A stretch of 64,000 bases of DNA from Streptomyces composti (GCF_012034205.1 NZ_JAATEM010000011.1:62001-126000), one strand, 5' to 3'. Positions 48,021 through 57,638 are shown, numbered from the stretch's first letter. Numbers and translations: made by a program. Notes: generated by a model not told the origin, from the sequence alone.

Positions 48021-49202
48021 TTACTTCGCGGCAGCAGCCAGCTCGGCGGCCTTGTCGGCCGCGCCGTCCATGGTGTCCACGCGCTGAACCAGCGGGTGGT
48101 TGCGGTCGTCGAGGATCTTCCGGCCAAGCTCGGCGTTGTTGCCGTCGAGGCGCACGACCAGCGGCTTGGTGACCTCTTCGCCCCTGCTCTCGAGGAGCTC
48201 CAGGGCCTGCACGATGCCGTTGGCGACGGCGTCGCAGGCGGTGATGCCGCCGAAGACGTTGACGAAGACGGACTTGACGTCCGGGTCGCCCAGGATGATC
48301 TCCAGGCCGTTCGCCATGACCTCCGCGGAGGCACCGCCACCGATGTCGAGGAAGTTGGCCGGCTTGACGCCGTTGTGGGCCTCACCGGCGTAGGCGACGA
48401 CGTCCAGGGTGCTCATCACGAGCCCCGCGCCGTTGCCGATGATGCCGACCTCGCCGTCCAGCTTGACGTAGTTGAGGTTCTTCTCCTTGGCTGCGGCCTC
48501 GAGCGGGTTGGCCGCAGCCTTGTCCCGGAGCTCCTCGAACTCGGGGTGGCGGAACTCGGCGTTGTCGTCCAGGGAGACCTTGCCGTCCAGGGCGATCACA
48601 TCGCCGGAGGCGACCTTGGCCAGCGGGTTGACCTCGACGAGGAGGGCGTCCTCCTTGATGAAGACGTCCCACAGCTTGACGAGGACGTCAGCCACCTTGT
48701 CGGCCACGTCGGCCGGGAACTTCGCCGCGGCGACGATCTCCTGGGCCTTGGCGCGGTCCACACCGTCGATGGCGTCGATCGCGATCTTGGCGACGGCCTC
48801 CGGGCGGGAGGCGGCCACCTCCTCGATCTCCATGCCGCCCTCGACGGAGGCGATGGAGAGGAAGGTGCGGTTCGCACGGTCGAGGAGGAAGGAGACGTAG
48901 TACTCCTCGACGATCTCGGGTGCCGTCTCGGCGATCATCACCTTGTGGACCGTGTGGCCCTTGATGTCCATGCCGAGGATGTTGGTGGCGTGCTCGACCG
49001 CCTCGTCGGGGGTGGCGGCGAGCTTCACACCGCCGGCCTTGCCACGGCCGCCGACCTTCACCTGGGCCTTGACGACGGACTTGCCACCCAGGCGCTCAGT
49101 GGCTGCGCGGGCCGCCTCAGGCGTGTCGATGACTTCACCGGCCAGCACCGGTACATCGTGCTTGGCGAAGAGGTCCCTCGCCTGGTACTCGAACAGGTCC
49201 AC
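48021..49202 (-). CDS. sucC: Succinyl-CoA ligase beta subunit
   Basis: 393-residue ATP-grasp subunit providing nucleotide and succinate binding. Motifs: [19 protein letters not shown] at the N terminus, [28 protein letters not shown], and [12 protein letters not shown] / FLDIGGGAS in the CoA-ligase part. GTG start. A Crp-type dyad lies about 185 bases upstream. First gene of the sucCD operon. Confidence 0.97.
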   Translation of the reverse strand: MDLFEYQARDLFAKHDVPVLAGEVIDTPEAARAATERLGGKSVVKAQVKVGGRGKAGGVKLAATPDEAVEHATNILGMDIKGHTVHKVMIAETAPEIVEEYYVSFLLDRANRTFLSIASVEGGMEIEEVAASRPEAVAKIAIDAIDGVDRAKAQEIVAAAKFPADVADKVADVLVKLWDVFIKEDALLVEVNPLAKVASGDVIALDGKVSLDDNAEFRHPEFEELRDKAAANPLEAAAKEKNLNYVKLDGEVGIIGNGAGLVMSTLDVVAYAGEAHNGVKPANFLDIGGGASAEVMANGLEIILGDPDVKSVFVNVFGGITACDAVANGIVQALELLESRGEEVTKPLVVRLDGNNAELGRKILDDRNHPLVQRVDTMDGAADKAAELAAAAK

Positions 49203-49950
49203 GCGCTTCCGTCCCTATCAGTGATCTCGCGGTTCGTTGGATGCGTGGGCGTGCCGCGAAGGGCAACGTGACGTCCGCTCTGTCACAAGGGAGGCGCACA
49301 CGGTGTCCGAGCGCGCGGCATGTCCGTCTCGCAGGTTATCCCCGCTCGGCGGGCACCTCTAAATCGCGGGTCACACGTGAGCGGTGATACCTGTCACATG
49401 ATGCCGCAATCACCGACACGCCGTGCCTTCAAGGTTAGGGGGGAGGGCAGGGGCCTCACCGGGCTGGGGTTGACCCGGTGAGGCCCGTGGAGCACCCGGA
49501 GCGGGCACGCGGGCCCTGTTCTCCGGGGTGCGGGAGCCCGGTCCCCACCCCAATGGGGACCGGCCCCCGGGTCCACGGGGATGACGACCGGACGCGCCGA
49601 TGGCTTTCGGCCGTCCGAGGTCTCATGCCCCGTGGAAGATCTTCTTACCCGTGAGTCAGGTCGATGTGCAGGGGGCGGCGGCTCCTTCCGGCCCCGGAGT
49701 CAGCAGCCAGGAGTCAGGAGGCAGGCATCAGACGTCGGAGCCGGCCGTCACCGGGCCGTACCGGACCGGCTCGGCGAGGCGGCGCAGGACCCGCCCGGCT
49801 TCCTCGGGCGGCAGGCCCACCTCCGCGGATGCCGGTGGGTTCCGGTGGGTTCCCTGCGGGCTCCGGCGGGCCGGCGGACTCCGCCGGTTTCCGTCGGCCC
49901 CCTCGGTCACCGCCGGTTCCCCGGCAGGGGAGAGCTGCCGCCCGCGGGAA
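49203..49950. other. 748-base gap with sucC promoter region and two hairpins
   Basis: The half next to sucC (49203-49430) is the expected promoter region and holds the Crp-type dyad. Two strong hairpins follow: GGGCCTCACCGGG with its complement (49451-49463 / 49474-49486), and CCGGTCCCC with its complement (49538-49546 / 49555-49563). They suit termination of the leftward secreted-protein gene. The segment 49570-49950 contains short near-repeats (GGTGGGTTCC twice, AGTCAG) but no gene I can support. Confidence 0.6.
49384..49397. promoter_or_regulatory. Candidate Crp-binding site upstream of sucCD
   Basis: GTGATACCTGTCAC exactly fits GTG-N6-G-N-CAC, the motif I recall for Streptomyces Crp, and matches 9 of 10 defined bases of the wider TGTGA-N6-TCACA pattern when extended by one base each side. 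A second short dyad TCAC-AC-GTGA lies at 49371-49380. Distance to the sucC start is about 185 bases. Confidence 0.6.
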
Positions 49951-51075
49951 CTACGCGGGCGGGACGGGAACGTCCTCGTACCGGTCGCGCGTCTCGGACG
50001 CCCCGGTGTCCGCCCTGGCACCGGGCGCGAGGACGGGCTGGGGTCTGCAGAGGTGGGCGGCGACCGCATACAGGTCGCCGGAACGCGACGGGCCGTGGTC
50101 GGCGGCCGAACGGCCACCCTGCGATCCGTCCGGCCGGTCACCGGGCAGGCCCGGGAACGGCGCCGGGGCGACGTCACCCGTGCCGTCCGTCATGACGGCC
50201 TCGCTGCCGTCAGCCGGCACGAGGGCGGAGCCGGAGCCGCTTCCGCGCCCGGCGGTGGGGTCGGCGAGGGCAGGCCTCGGGCCGTGGACGGCGGCGGCGG
50301 ACATGACCGCCGCCTGCTTCCCGGTCCGGTCACCTGGGGTGGACCGGTCTCCGGCGGCCGCACCTGCGGAGCCACTGCCCGGCTCCGGGTCCCGCCCCGA
50401 CTCGGGCGCAGGCTCATGTCCGGTCCCGGGGGCGAGCGGTGCGGGAAGAGTGCGCTGCGCAGCCTCCAGGGTGCCCGGGATCTCGGGCAGCGGTGCGGGG
50501 CCGGTCAGGCCGGACAGCACCGGAAGCGACGGAAGTCCCGGCAGCTTCGGCAGCCCGGGCAGCGGCTGCACCTCCGGCAGCGCGGGCACGTTCCGGCCGG
50601 CGCCGGATGCCTTGCCCGTGGACTTCCCCGTCAGTCCGCCGACTGCCTTGCCGGCAAGGTCACCGACGGACGCGCCGCCCCTGTGGCCGGCCGCCCGCCC
50701 GGCTGCCGCGTGCTCAGCCGCACCGACGACCGTCCGCGTCACACCGCCTACGGCACCCCGTACCGGGCCGACGGCGTCCCGCACCGGCTCCGCGACCGGC
50801 TCGACGGTCCGCTCGACCACGGCCCGCACCGGTCCCGCACTCTGATCGCGGGAGTCCGCTCGCACACCCTCCGTGCCGCTCGGCCCCGTGAGAACCGACC
50901 CGGCGTCGGAGACGACCCCGGCCGCACGTGAGTTCTCCGGCACGGGCACGGGCTCGGCGGCGCGCGCACGCTCCCCGCACAGCACGCCCAGGACGAACAC
51001 CGTGCCCGCCAGCAGCACGACCCGCCAGGCCCAGTGCGGCGCACGCGACCGTGCCGCCACGCGCGTCGCGCGCAT
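49951..51075 (-). CDS. Secreted low-complexity protein
   Basis: About 374-residue protein with a signal peptide (WRVVLLAGTVFVLGVLCG then ERARAAEP) and a long Pro/Gly/Ala-rich mature part. It contains a run of short repeats of form LPxLPxLPGLP (residues about 165-200) and KSTGKASG, with no folded domain visible. The ATG at 51075 gives the best signal peptide; GTG 51117 and ATG 51207 (after AAAGGGG) are alternatives. Function is unknown; such proteins may be wall-associated. It ends at two hairpins shared with the sucC upstream region. Confidence 0.6.
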   Translation of the reverse strand: MRATRVAARSRAPHWAWRVVLLAGTVFVLGVLCGERARAAEPVPVPENSRAAGVVSDAGSVLTGPSGTEGVRADSRDQSAGPVRAVVERTVEPVAEPVRDAVGPVRGAVGGVTRTVVGAAEHAAAGRAAGHRGGASVGDLAGKAVGGLTGKSTGKASGAGRNVPALPEVQPLPGLPKLPGLPSLPVLSGLTGPAPLPEIPGTLEAAQRTLPAPLAPGTGHEPAPESGRDPEPGSGSAGAAAGDRSTPGDRTGKQAAVMSAAAVHGPRPALADPTAGRGSGSGSALVPADGSEAVMTDGTGDVAPAPFPGLPGDRPDGSQGGRSAADHGPSRSGDLYAVAAHLCRPQPVLAPGARADTGASETRDRYEDVPVPPA

Positions 51076-51240
51076 CGCGGCCCCGCGCACCACGGCCGGC
51101 CAGGTCAAGGGGGACACCTCACGCGTCCGATTTCCGTTCGAACGGCGCCGATCCTCGCATGCGGGCCGGGAGGCCGCGCAAGCCCCCTGTTCCCGATGGC
51201 TGGTCATGTCCCCTTTGACCGGGCCCGGTTCGTGCCGGGG

Positions 51241-52446
51241 TCACGCCGTGTCCGGTACCGGCAGCGGGCGCTTCTCGATCGCCGCCGCCATCACCTCGGG
51301 GAAATGGTCCGGTGTGCAGGCGAAGGCCGGGGAACCCAGCGCGGCCAGCGCCGCCGCGTGGTCGCGGTCGTAGGCGGGCGCGCCCTCGTCGGACAGCGCG
51401 AGCAGCGTCACGAACTGCACCCCCGACGCCTTCATCGCCGCCACCCGCTTGAGCATCTCGTCCCGTATGCCGCCCTCGTAGAGGTCGCTGATCAGCACGA
51501 CCACGGTCTCCGCCGGGCGGCTGATCTGCGACTGGCAGTACGCCAGGGCCCGGTTGATGTCCGTGCCACCGCCGAGCTGGGTGCCGAACAGCACGTCCAC
51601 CGGGTCGTCGAGCTGGTCGGTGAGATCGACGACCGCCGTGTCGAACACGACGAGCCGCGTGCTGATCGACCGCATGGACGCGAGCACCGCCCCGAACACC
51701 GAGGCGTAGACGACCGATGCCGCCATCGACCCCGACTGGTCGATGCAGAGCACCACCTCCTTCCTCACCGAACGGGAGGCCCGCCCGTAGCCGACCAGCC
51801 GCTCCGGCACGACCGTCCCGTACTCGGGCAGGTAGTGCTTGAGGTTGGCGGCGATGGTGCGGTTCCAGTCGATGTCGTGATGGCGGGGCCGGCTGACGCG
51901 GGCGCTGCGGTCCAGGGCGCCGGTGAGCGTGGCCCGGGTGCGGGTGGCCAGCCGCTGCTCCAGCTCCTCGACGACCTTGCGCACCACCGCCCGTGCGGTC
52001 TCCTTCGTCGTCTCCGGCATGGCCTTGTGGAGCGACAGCAGGGTGCCCACGAGGTGGACGTCGGCCTCCACCGCCTCCAGCATCTCCGGCTCCAGCAGCA
52101 GGGTGTCGAGCCCGAGCCGGTCGATGGCGTCGCGCTGCATCACCTGGACGACCGAGGAGGGGAAGTAGGTCCGGATGTCGCCGAGCCAGCGCGCCACCGA
52201 CGGCGCCGACGCCCCGAGGCCCGCCGAGCGGTCCTTCCCCGACTGCGCCGCCCGGTCGTCCCTGCCGTAGAGCGCGGCCAGCGCCCCGTCCATCGCCGCG
52301 TCCCGTCCGGACAGCACATGCCCCGTGCCGTCCGCCGCGCCCCCGCCGAGCACCAGCCGCCAGCGCCGCAGCCGCTCCTGCTCCGGGTCCGTCACCTCGG
52401 TCCCCATCCGTGCCTGCACCTCCCCCGTCCGTTCCGTCCCCGTCAT
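51241..52446 (-). CDS. VWA-domain protein of the MoxR module
   Basis: 401-residue protein. The N-terminal 225 residues are helical with ARWLGDIRTYFPSSVVQVMQ and DWNRTIAANLKHY. The C-terminal von Willebrand A domain has a complete MIDAS: D236-x-S238-x-S240 (DQSGSM), T295 (GGGTD) and D321 (LISDLYEGG). Such proteins pair with MoxR AAA+ ATPases as metal-dependent adaptors. The ATG overlaps the stop of the DUF5682 gene by four bases, so it is the third gene of the MoxR-DUF5682-VWA operon. Confidence 0.9.
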   Translation of the reverse strand: MTGTERTGEVQARMGTEVTDPEQERLRRWRLVLGGGAADGTGHVLSGRDAAMDGALAALYGRDDRAAQSGKDRSAGLGASAPSVARWLGDIRTYFPSSVVQVMQRDAIDRLGLDTLLLEPEMLEAVEADVHLVGTLLSLHKAMPETTKETARAVVRKVVEELEQRLATRTRATLTGALDRSARVSRPRHHDIDWNRTIAANLKHYLPEYGTVVPERLVGYGRASRSVRKEVVLCIDQSGSMAASVVYASVFGAVLASMRSISTRLVVFDTAVVDLTDQLDDPVDVLFGTQLGGGTDINRALAYCQSQISRPAETVVVLISDLYEGGIRDEMLKRVAAMKASGVQFVTLLALSDEGAPAYDRDHAAALAALGSPAFACTPDHFPEVMAAAIEKRPLPVPDTA

Positions 52447-54875
52447 CCCGCCACCGCCGTTGCTCGGGCGTCCGCCGCCCGTCCGGCTCCGGCCGCGGTG
52501 TCCCCGTCCTGTCCCAGCAGCAGCCGTACGACCGGCAGCACCGCGTCCGCCCGCGCCGCGTCGAGCTCGCCGGCGAAACCGGACACACCGGCGGCCGACG
52601 GGCTCCTCCGGCTGCCCGGGCCGCTCCGGACCACGTCTCCGAGGGTGCGCCGCACGCCCGCCTCGTACACGGCGAACGTCCGGCGCAGCAGCGGCAGTAC
52701 GTCCGTGAACGCCTCCGCCGGAACCCCTGTGAGCCAGCGGTCGACCAGCCCCAGCAACCGCTCGTCGTGCACCAGGAGCAGCCCTCCCCCGGAGCCGCCG
52801 ACGAAGCCCTCGATCCAGGCGGCGGCGTCCGCCGGGGGTGTGCCGGGCGACAGCACCAGACCCATCAGCCGCGCCGCCTCCTCCTGCGCCAGCTCCCCGT
52901 CGTCCAGCAGCAGCCGCACCGCGCGTCCGCGGACGACGCCGGGCACGGTGTCCCGGCCGGACAGAGTGCGCAGCACCGAGCACCAGCGGAACCGCAGGTC
53001 CGCGTGCCCGCGCTGTGCGGCCTCCGCCAGGAGGCCCACCGCCCCGTGCACGGCGTCGAGATGGTGCCGCATCTCGTCGGCGGCGTCCGCGTCCAGCGCC
53101 GCGCAGGCCGGGGGCAGTCCGACGAAGATCCGCTCGGCGAGCCCGGCCGCCACCCCGGCCAGCGCCCCGGTGTCCGTGCCGCGCACGTCGCCGTAGCGCA
53201 GGGAACGGACCAGCGCGGGCAGGGCCTGCGCGAGACGGGCGACGTCGGAGTCGAGGGCCGCGCGGTCGGCGAGTACGCGCATCACGGTGGGCAGCGCGTC
53301 CGGCAGGCCGGCCAGCAGGCAGCGCTCGGCGAGCCCGGTGACATCGGCGAGGCCCGGTGCGGACACCGCGTCGGACTCCGCCTTGGCGGTCGCCGCGGTC
53401 CGTACCGTCGTGCCCCAGACGCCGGCCTCGGCGACCCGCACCGACAACTCCGGCTCCCAGCACAGCCGCCAGCTCTCCCGGAAGGTGCCCGTGCTCCCGC
53501 GCGACACCGCCGGCTCGCCCCAGGGGACGCCCAGCAGCCGCAGCCGGTGCAGCAGCCTGCTGCGGCCCGCGTCGGTCTCCTTGCGCAGGTCGAGCTCCAG
53601 CTCCCGTTCCCGTGCCTCCGGCTTGAGCCGCAGCCGGCGCTGGGCCCGTTCGAGGTCCCGCTGCAGCGGCACGGCGGGCGCGGCCGCGGGCACCCGGCCC
53701 AGTTCGTCGCCGACGACCAGCCGGTCGCGCACCAGCGCCAGCGGCACGTCCGAGCCCTCGCACATCACCGCGCGTACGGCGTCGGTGGTCTCGCCCAGCC
53801 CGGGCAGCGGCCGCCCGCGCAGCGCGGCGAGCGTCTCCGCCAGCCGCACCGCCTCGATCACATGGGCGGAGGAGACCAGTCGGTCCTCGGCCCGCAGCAG
53901 CCCCGCCACCTTGGTCATCCAGCGCTCCACCGGCCGGTCGCGGGCGGCGAAGAGATGCCCGTACCAGCCCGGCGAGTCGATCCCGGCGCCGTAGCCGCCG
54001 GCGCGGGCCAGTCTGCGGTTGGTCCAGGGCACCCAGGTCATGTCCGTCTTCACCTTCGGCAGCCCCTTCAGCAGGGCGCGGTCGGCGGTGACGGTGGACC
54101 GCTGCCGCAGTGCGGGCACGTGCCAGGCCCCGCACACCACGGCCACCGCGTCCCCGAACTCCCGCCGCGCGGCCCGCAGCTGAAGCCTCATGTACGCCTC
54201 ACGCACCAGGTCGCGGTCGTGCCCCCCGCTCCCATGGGCCTCGCGCAGCGCCGTCATGGCCTCCTCGACCGCGGTGAACGGAGCGAGCGCGTCCCCCTCC
54301 CCCACGCCCCGGTGCTCGACGACGTCCTCCCACCACCGCTCGGCGTCGTCGTACCCGGCGGTCTCGGCGAGCACCCCGAGCGGATCGATCCGCACACCGT
54401 CGGCCGGTCCGCCCTCCCCCGGGCCGGAGCCGCCACGGTCACCGCCGCTGCCCTCGTCACCCTCCTCGGGCCCGGCGCTCTCGTCCTGCCCGTGGGTCCC
54501 GTCCTGCCCCCGCTGCCAGGCCAGCGAGTGTGCGGCCAGCAGGTCGATGAAGCGGGCCGGGACCTCGTGCTCCAGGGCCCAGCGGATCGCGACCCACTCC
54601 GGGGAGAACTCCGCCAGCGGCCAGAACGCCGAGCGGCCGGGCTCGTCCACGGCATGGGCGAGCAGGGCGACCGGCGGTCGCATGTCCTCGTCGGCGGCCA
54701 GCGGGATCAGCGCGTCCGCCTCGGGCGGCCCCTCGATCAGCACCGCCGCCGGCCGGGCCTGGTCCAGCGCGGCCCGCACCGCCCGCGCCGACCCCGGCCC
54801 GTGGTGCCGCACACCCAGCAGCAGCGGCTGCGCGCTCAACCGGTCGCCGCCCGCCCGCTCCTCACGAGCCGTCAT
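52443..54875 (-). CDS. DUF5682 protein of the MoxR module
   Basis: 810-residue soluble protein. The N terminus begins LLLGVRHHGPGSARAVRAAL (residues about 19-38) and continues VLIEGPPEADALIPL, reminiscent of TraB/PrgY-type folds with a conserved histidine pair. The middle has VAVVCGAWHVPAL. The rest is mostly helical with repeat-like Leu/Ala/Arg segments. The family occurs with MoxR ATPases and VWA proteins; its activity is unknown. It overlaps moxR by four bases and the VWA gene by four bases. Confidence 0.85.
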   Translation of the reverse strand: MTAREERAGGDRLSAQPLLLGVRHHGPGSARAVRAALDQARPAAVLIEGPPEADALIPLAADEDMRPPVALLAHAVDEPGRSAFWPLAEFSPEWVAIRWALEHEVPARFIDLLAAHSLAWQRGQDGTHGQDESAGPEEGDEGSGGDRGGSGPGEGGPADGVRIDPLGVLAETAGYDDAERWWEDVVEHRGVGEGDALAPFTAVEEAMTALREAHGSGGHDRDLVREAYMRLQLRAARREFGDAVAVVCGAWHVPALRQRSTVTADRALLKGLPKVKTDMTWVPWTNRRLARAGGYGAGIDSPGWYGHLFAARDRPVERWMTKVAGLLRAEDRLVSSAHVIEAVRLAETLAALRGRPLPGLGETTDAVRAVMCEGSDVPLALVRDRLVVGDELGRVPAAAPAVPLQRDLERAQRRLRLKPEARERELELDLRKETDAGRSRLLHRLRLLGVPWGEPAVSRGSTGTFRESWRLCWEPELSVRVAEAGVWGTTVRTAATAKAESDAVSAPGLADVTGLAERCLLAGLPDALPTVMRVLADRAALDSDVARLAQALPALVRSLRYGDVRGTDTGALAGVAAGLAERIFVGLPPACAALDADAADEMRHHLDAVHGAVGLLAEAAQRGHADLRFRWCSVLRTLSGRDTVPGVVRGRAVRLLLDDGELAQEEAARLMGLVLSPGTPPADAAAWIEGFVGGSGGGLLLVHDERLLGLVDRWLTGVPAEAFTDVLPLLRRTFAVYEAGVRRTLGDVVRSGPGSRRSPSAAGVSGFAGELDAARADAVLPVVRLLLGQDGDTAAGAGRAADARATAVAG

Positions 54876-56023
54876 GCACTGACCTCCCGGCAGGCCCGGT
54901 AGAAGTCGGCCCAGCCGTCCCGTTCGCGCACGACCGTCTCCAGGTACTCCTGCCAGATCACCCGGTCCGCCGCCGGATCGCGGACCACCGCGCCGAGAAT
55001 GCCGGCCGCGACGTCCCCGGCCCGGAGCACGCCGTCGCCGAAGTGGGCGGCCAGCGCGAGGCCGTTGGTGACGACGGAGATCGCCTCGGCCGTGGACAGG
55101 GTGCCGCTGGGCGTCTTCAGCTTGGTGCGCCCGTCGACGGTGACGCCGTCCCGCAGCTCGCGGAAGACGGTGACCACACGGCGGATCTCGTCGACGCCGT
55201 CGGGCACGGCCGGCAGGTCGAGGGAACGGCCGATCTGATCCACCCGGCGCGAGACGATGTCGACCTCGGCCTCGGGCGTCTCGGGCAGCGGCAGCACCAC
55301 GGTGTTGAAGCGCCGGCGCAGGGCGCTGGACAGATCGTTGACGCCGCGGTCACGGTCGTTGGCGGTGGCGATCAGGTTGAAGCCGCGGACCGCCTGGACC
55401 TCCTCGCCCAGCTCCGGTATCGGCAGCGTCTTCTCGGACAGGATCGTGATGAGCGTGTCCTGCACATCGGCGGGGATGCGGGTCAGCTCCTCGACGCGGG
55501 CCGTCATGCCCTGCGCCATGGCCCGCATCACCGGGCTGGGCACGAGGGCGTCGCGGCTGGGGCCGTGGGCGAGCAACTGGGCGTAGTTCCATCCGTAGCG
55601 GATGGCCTCCTCCGGGGTGCCGGCGGTGCCCTGCACCAGCAGGGTGGAGTCGCCGCTGACCGCCGCCGCCAGGTGTTCGGACACCCACGTCTTGGCGGTG
55701 CCGGGCACGCCGAGCAGCAGCAGCGCCCGGTCGGTGGCGAGGGTGGTGACGGCGACCTCGACGATGCGGCGGGGGCCCACGTACTTGGGCGTGATCACCG
55801 TGCCGTCGGGCAGGGTGCCGCCGAGCAGATAGGTGGCCACCGCCCACGGCGACAGCTTCCAGCGCGCCGGACGCGGGCGGTCGTCCTGAGCGGCCAGCGC
55901 GGCCAGTTCATGGGCGAAGGCGTCCTCGGCGTGCGGCCGCAGCGCCTGCCCCGCGCCCGCGGGTGCGGACACGGAGCCGTTCTCGCTCGGGTCGACGGAC
56001 GTCGGTGCTACGGGCGCGGACAT
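54872..56023 (-). CDS. MoxR-type AAA+ ATPase
   Basis: 383-residue AAA+ protein. Walker A is GVPGTAKT (residues 105-112); the sensor region includes GFNLIATANDRDRGVNDLSSALRRRF, with the arginine finger, and the pore-side segment is RYGWNYAQLLAHGPS. MoxR ATPases remodel or activate partner proteins, usually with a VWA cofactor. The first 50 residues are unstructured. The ATG has GGAGGGGG eight bases upstream, which decides the start. It is the first gene of the operon and lies under a DNA-damage-type promoter shared divergently with the SWIM gene. Confidence 0.93.
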   Translation of the reverse strand: MSAPVAPTSVDPSENGSVSAPAGAGQALRPHAEDAFAHELAALAAQDDRPRPARWKLSPWAVATYLLGGTLPDGTVITPKYVGPRRIVEVAVTTLATDRALLLLGVPGTAKTWVSEHLAAAVSGDSTLLVQGTAGTPEEAIRYGWNYAQLLAHGPSRDALVPSPVMRAMAQGMTARVEELTRIPADVQDTLITILSEKTLPIPELGEEVQAVRGFNLIATANDRDRGVNDLSSALRRRFNTVVLPLPETPEAEVDIVSRRVDQIGRSLDLPAVPDGVDEIRRVVTVFRELRDGVTVDGRTKLKTPSGTLSTAEAISVVTNGLALAAHFGDGVLRAGDVAAGILGAVVRDPAADRVIWQEYLETVVRERDGWADFYRACREVSA

Positions 56024-56066
56024 GGCTGAGTCCCCCTCCAGCTCGGCCGGTTCGGATCTGCCATCA

Positions 56067-56089
56067 ACCGTGCACCACACCACTGACAA
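56067..56089 (-). promoter_or_regulatory. Probable PafBC-type (RecA-NDp) promoter for the moxR operon
   Basis: Leftward, TTGTCAGTG (56089-56081) is followed after eight bases by CACGGT (56072-56067). The -35 element is exact; the -10 keeps A2 and T6 of TANNNT but has C at position 1. The predicted start lies about 35 bases upstream of the moxR ATG. Confidence 0.6.
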
Positions 56090-56137
56090 TCGCTCCGACC
56101 TGCACAAACGCCGCCTCCAGGCGGATTGTCAGTGGTG
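56078..56137. repeat. Perfect 14-bp inverted repeat in the moxR-SWIM divergent region
   Basis: CACCACTGACAATC (56078-56091) and GATTGTCAGTGGTG (56124-56137) are exact reverse complements 32 bases apart. Each arm contains one TTGTCAGTG element facing outward toward its gene. Confidence 0.95.
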
Positions 56138-56148
56138 GGATCTAGTTT
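56126..56148 (+). promoter_or_regulatory. PafBC-type (RecA-NDp) promoter for the SWIM gene
   Basis: TTGTCAGTG (56126-56134), exactly eight bases, then TAGTTT (56143-56148). This is a full match to the TTGTCRGTG-N8-TANNNT promoter known for RecA-independent DNA-damage genes of mycobacteria. The start point would fall at or next to the ATG at 56156, so the transcript may be leaderless. Confidence 0.8.
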
Positions 56149-56155
56149 CGGGAGC

Positions 56156-57514
56156 ATGACTTCGCAGGGGGTCCGCTGGACCGCGGATCAGGTGCTGGCA
56201 CTGGCGCCTGACACCGCGTCACGCAAGGCGGGAAGCAGACTGGGCGCGGCCGGGCCGTGGACCGAGGCCGGCAGCTCCGGCGACGGCACGCTGTGGGGGC
56301 TGTGCAAGGGGAGCGGCAGAACGCCGTACCGGACGGCGGTGGACCTCGCGGACGCCTCCGGGCCCGCGTACTCGTGCAGTTGCCCCAGCCGGAAGTTCCC
56401 GTGCAAGCACGCGCTCGGCCTGCTGCTGCTCTGGGCGGGCGAGGACGGCGCGGTGCCGCGGCGGGAAGCGCCCGAATGGGCGCGGGAGTGGATCGCGGGC
56501 CGGCGCGGGCGCGCGGAGAGCGCACGGGCGGCCGCCGGGACCTCCGGGGCTCCGGCCGGGTCCGCCGATCCGGAGGCGGCCGGGCGCAGGGCGCAGCGGC
56601 GGGCCGAGCGCGTCACCGCGGGTGCCACGGAGCTGGAGCAGCGGCTGGCGGACCTGCTGCGGGGCGGTCTGGCCTCCGCCGAGCAGGCCGGTTACGGGCT
56701 GTGGGAGGAGACGGGGGCCCGGATGGTCGACGCCCAGGCGCCGGGCCTCGCCGCGCGGGTGCGGGAGCTGGGGGCGATACCGGGGACGGGTCCTGGCTGG
56801 CCGGTGCGGCTGCTGGAGGAGTGCGCGCTGCTGCATCTGCTCGGCCAGGGCTGGCTGCACCGCGACCGGCTGCCGGAGGGCCTGGCGGCGACGGTCCGCG
56901 CCCGCGTGGGTCTGCCCGTGTCCGCGGAGGGCCCGCCGGTGCGCGACAGCTGGCTGGTCCTCGCCCAGTACGACACGGCGGACACGCGTCTGACGACCCG
57001 CCGCATCTGGCTGTACGGCACCGAGTCGCGGCACACCGCGCTGGTGCTGTCCTACGGTGCCGCGGGCCGGGCGCCGGAGCTGGCGCTGCCGGTGGGGCTG
57101 GCCCTGGACGCGGAGCTGTCCGCGTACCCGGGCGCGGGGCAGCGGCGGGCGGCGCTGGGCGAGCGGTTCTCGGCGCCCGCACCCACCGCGGCGCGTCCCG
57201 CGGGGACGACGACGAGCGACGCCCTCGCCCGGTACGGCGAGGCGCTGCGCGACGACCCGTGGCTGGATGCGGTCCCGGTGACCCTGGACCGGGTGATACC
57301 GGCCCCGGACGGCGACTCCTGGCAGCTCGCCGACGCCGACGAGGACGCGGCCCTGCCCCTGACCCCGGCCGCCCGCTCCCGCCCCGGGCTGTGGCGGCTG
57401 GTGGCCCTGTCGGGCGGCGCCCCGGTCACGGTGTTCGGCGAGTGCGGCCACCAGGGATTCACTCCATTGGCGGCCTGGCCGCAGGGACCGGGCGAGGTGG
57501 TGCCGCTGTGCTGA
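56156..57514 (+). CDS. SWIM zinc-finger protein of the MoxR module
   Basis: 452-residue protein with a SWIM zinc-binding motif at residues 74-85: C-x-C-x6-C-x-H (YSCSCPSRKFPCKHALGL). SWIM domains bind DNA or proteins and occur in conflict and recombination-associated proteins. The remaining sequence is helical and alanine-rich with WLYGTESRHTALVLSYG near the middle. The ATG sits just after a GGGAGC and a TAGTTT -10 element. It is divergent from moxR and followed by DUF5691 after 124 bases. Confidence 0.88.
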   Translation: MTSQGVRWTADQVLALAPDTASRKAGSRLGAAGPWTEAGSSGDGTLWGLCKGSGRTPYRTAVDLADASGPAYSCSCPSRKFPCKHALGLLLLWAGEDGAVPRREAPEWAREWIAGRRGRAESARAAAGTSGAPAGSADPEAAGRRAQRRAERVTAGATELEQRLADLLRGGLASAEQAGYGLWEETGARMVDAQAPGLAARVRELGAIPGTGPGWPVRLLEECALLHLLGQGWLHRDRLPEGLAATVRARVGLPVSAEGPPVRDSWLVLAQYDTADTRLTTRRIWLYGTESRHTALVLSYGAAGRAPELALPVGLALDAELSAYPGAGQRRAALGERFSAPAPTAARPAGTTTSDALARYGEALRDDPWLDAVPVTLDRVIPAPDGDSWQLADADEDAALPLTPAARSRPGLWRLVALSGGAPVTVFGECGHQGFTPLAAWPQGPGEVVPLC

Positions 57515-57638
57515 GCGGCCGGCGTCACCGCGGGTTCGGGGCCGCCCCGGGACCCGCGCACCCTTCGGACATCACGGGACACCAGGGGCAGCCGGCTCTC
57601 CGGCCGCCGCTCCGGGACGCCCGACGGAAAGGACGCTC

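Noticed and set aside
49728..49830. Minus-strand peptide ending VGLPPEEAGRVLRRLAEP and a short tail
   Set aside because: It looks protein-like near its end, but the upstream part is Arg/Pro-rich with no start, ribosome-binding site or recognisable family. Possibly a gene remnant; too weak to annotate.
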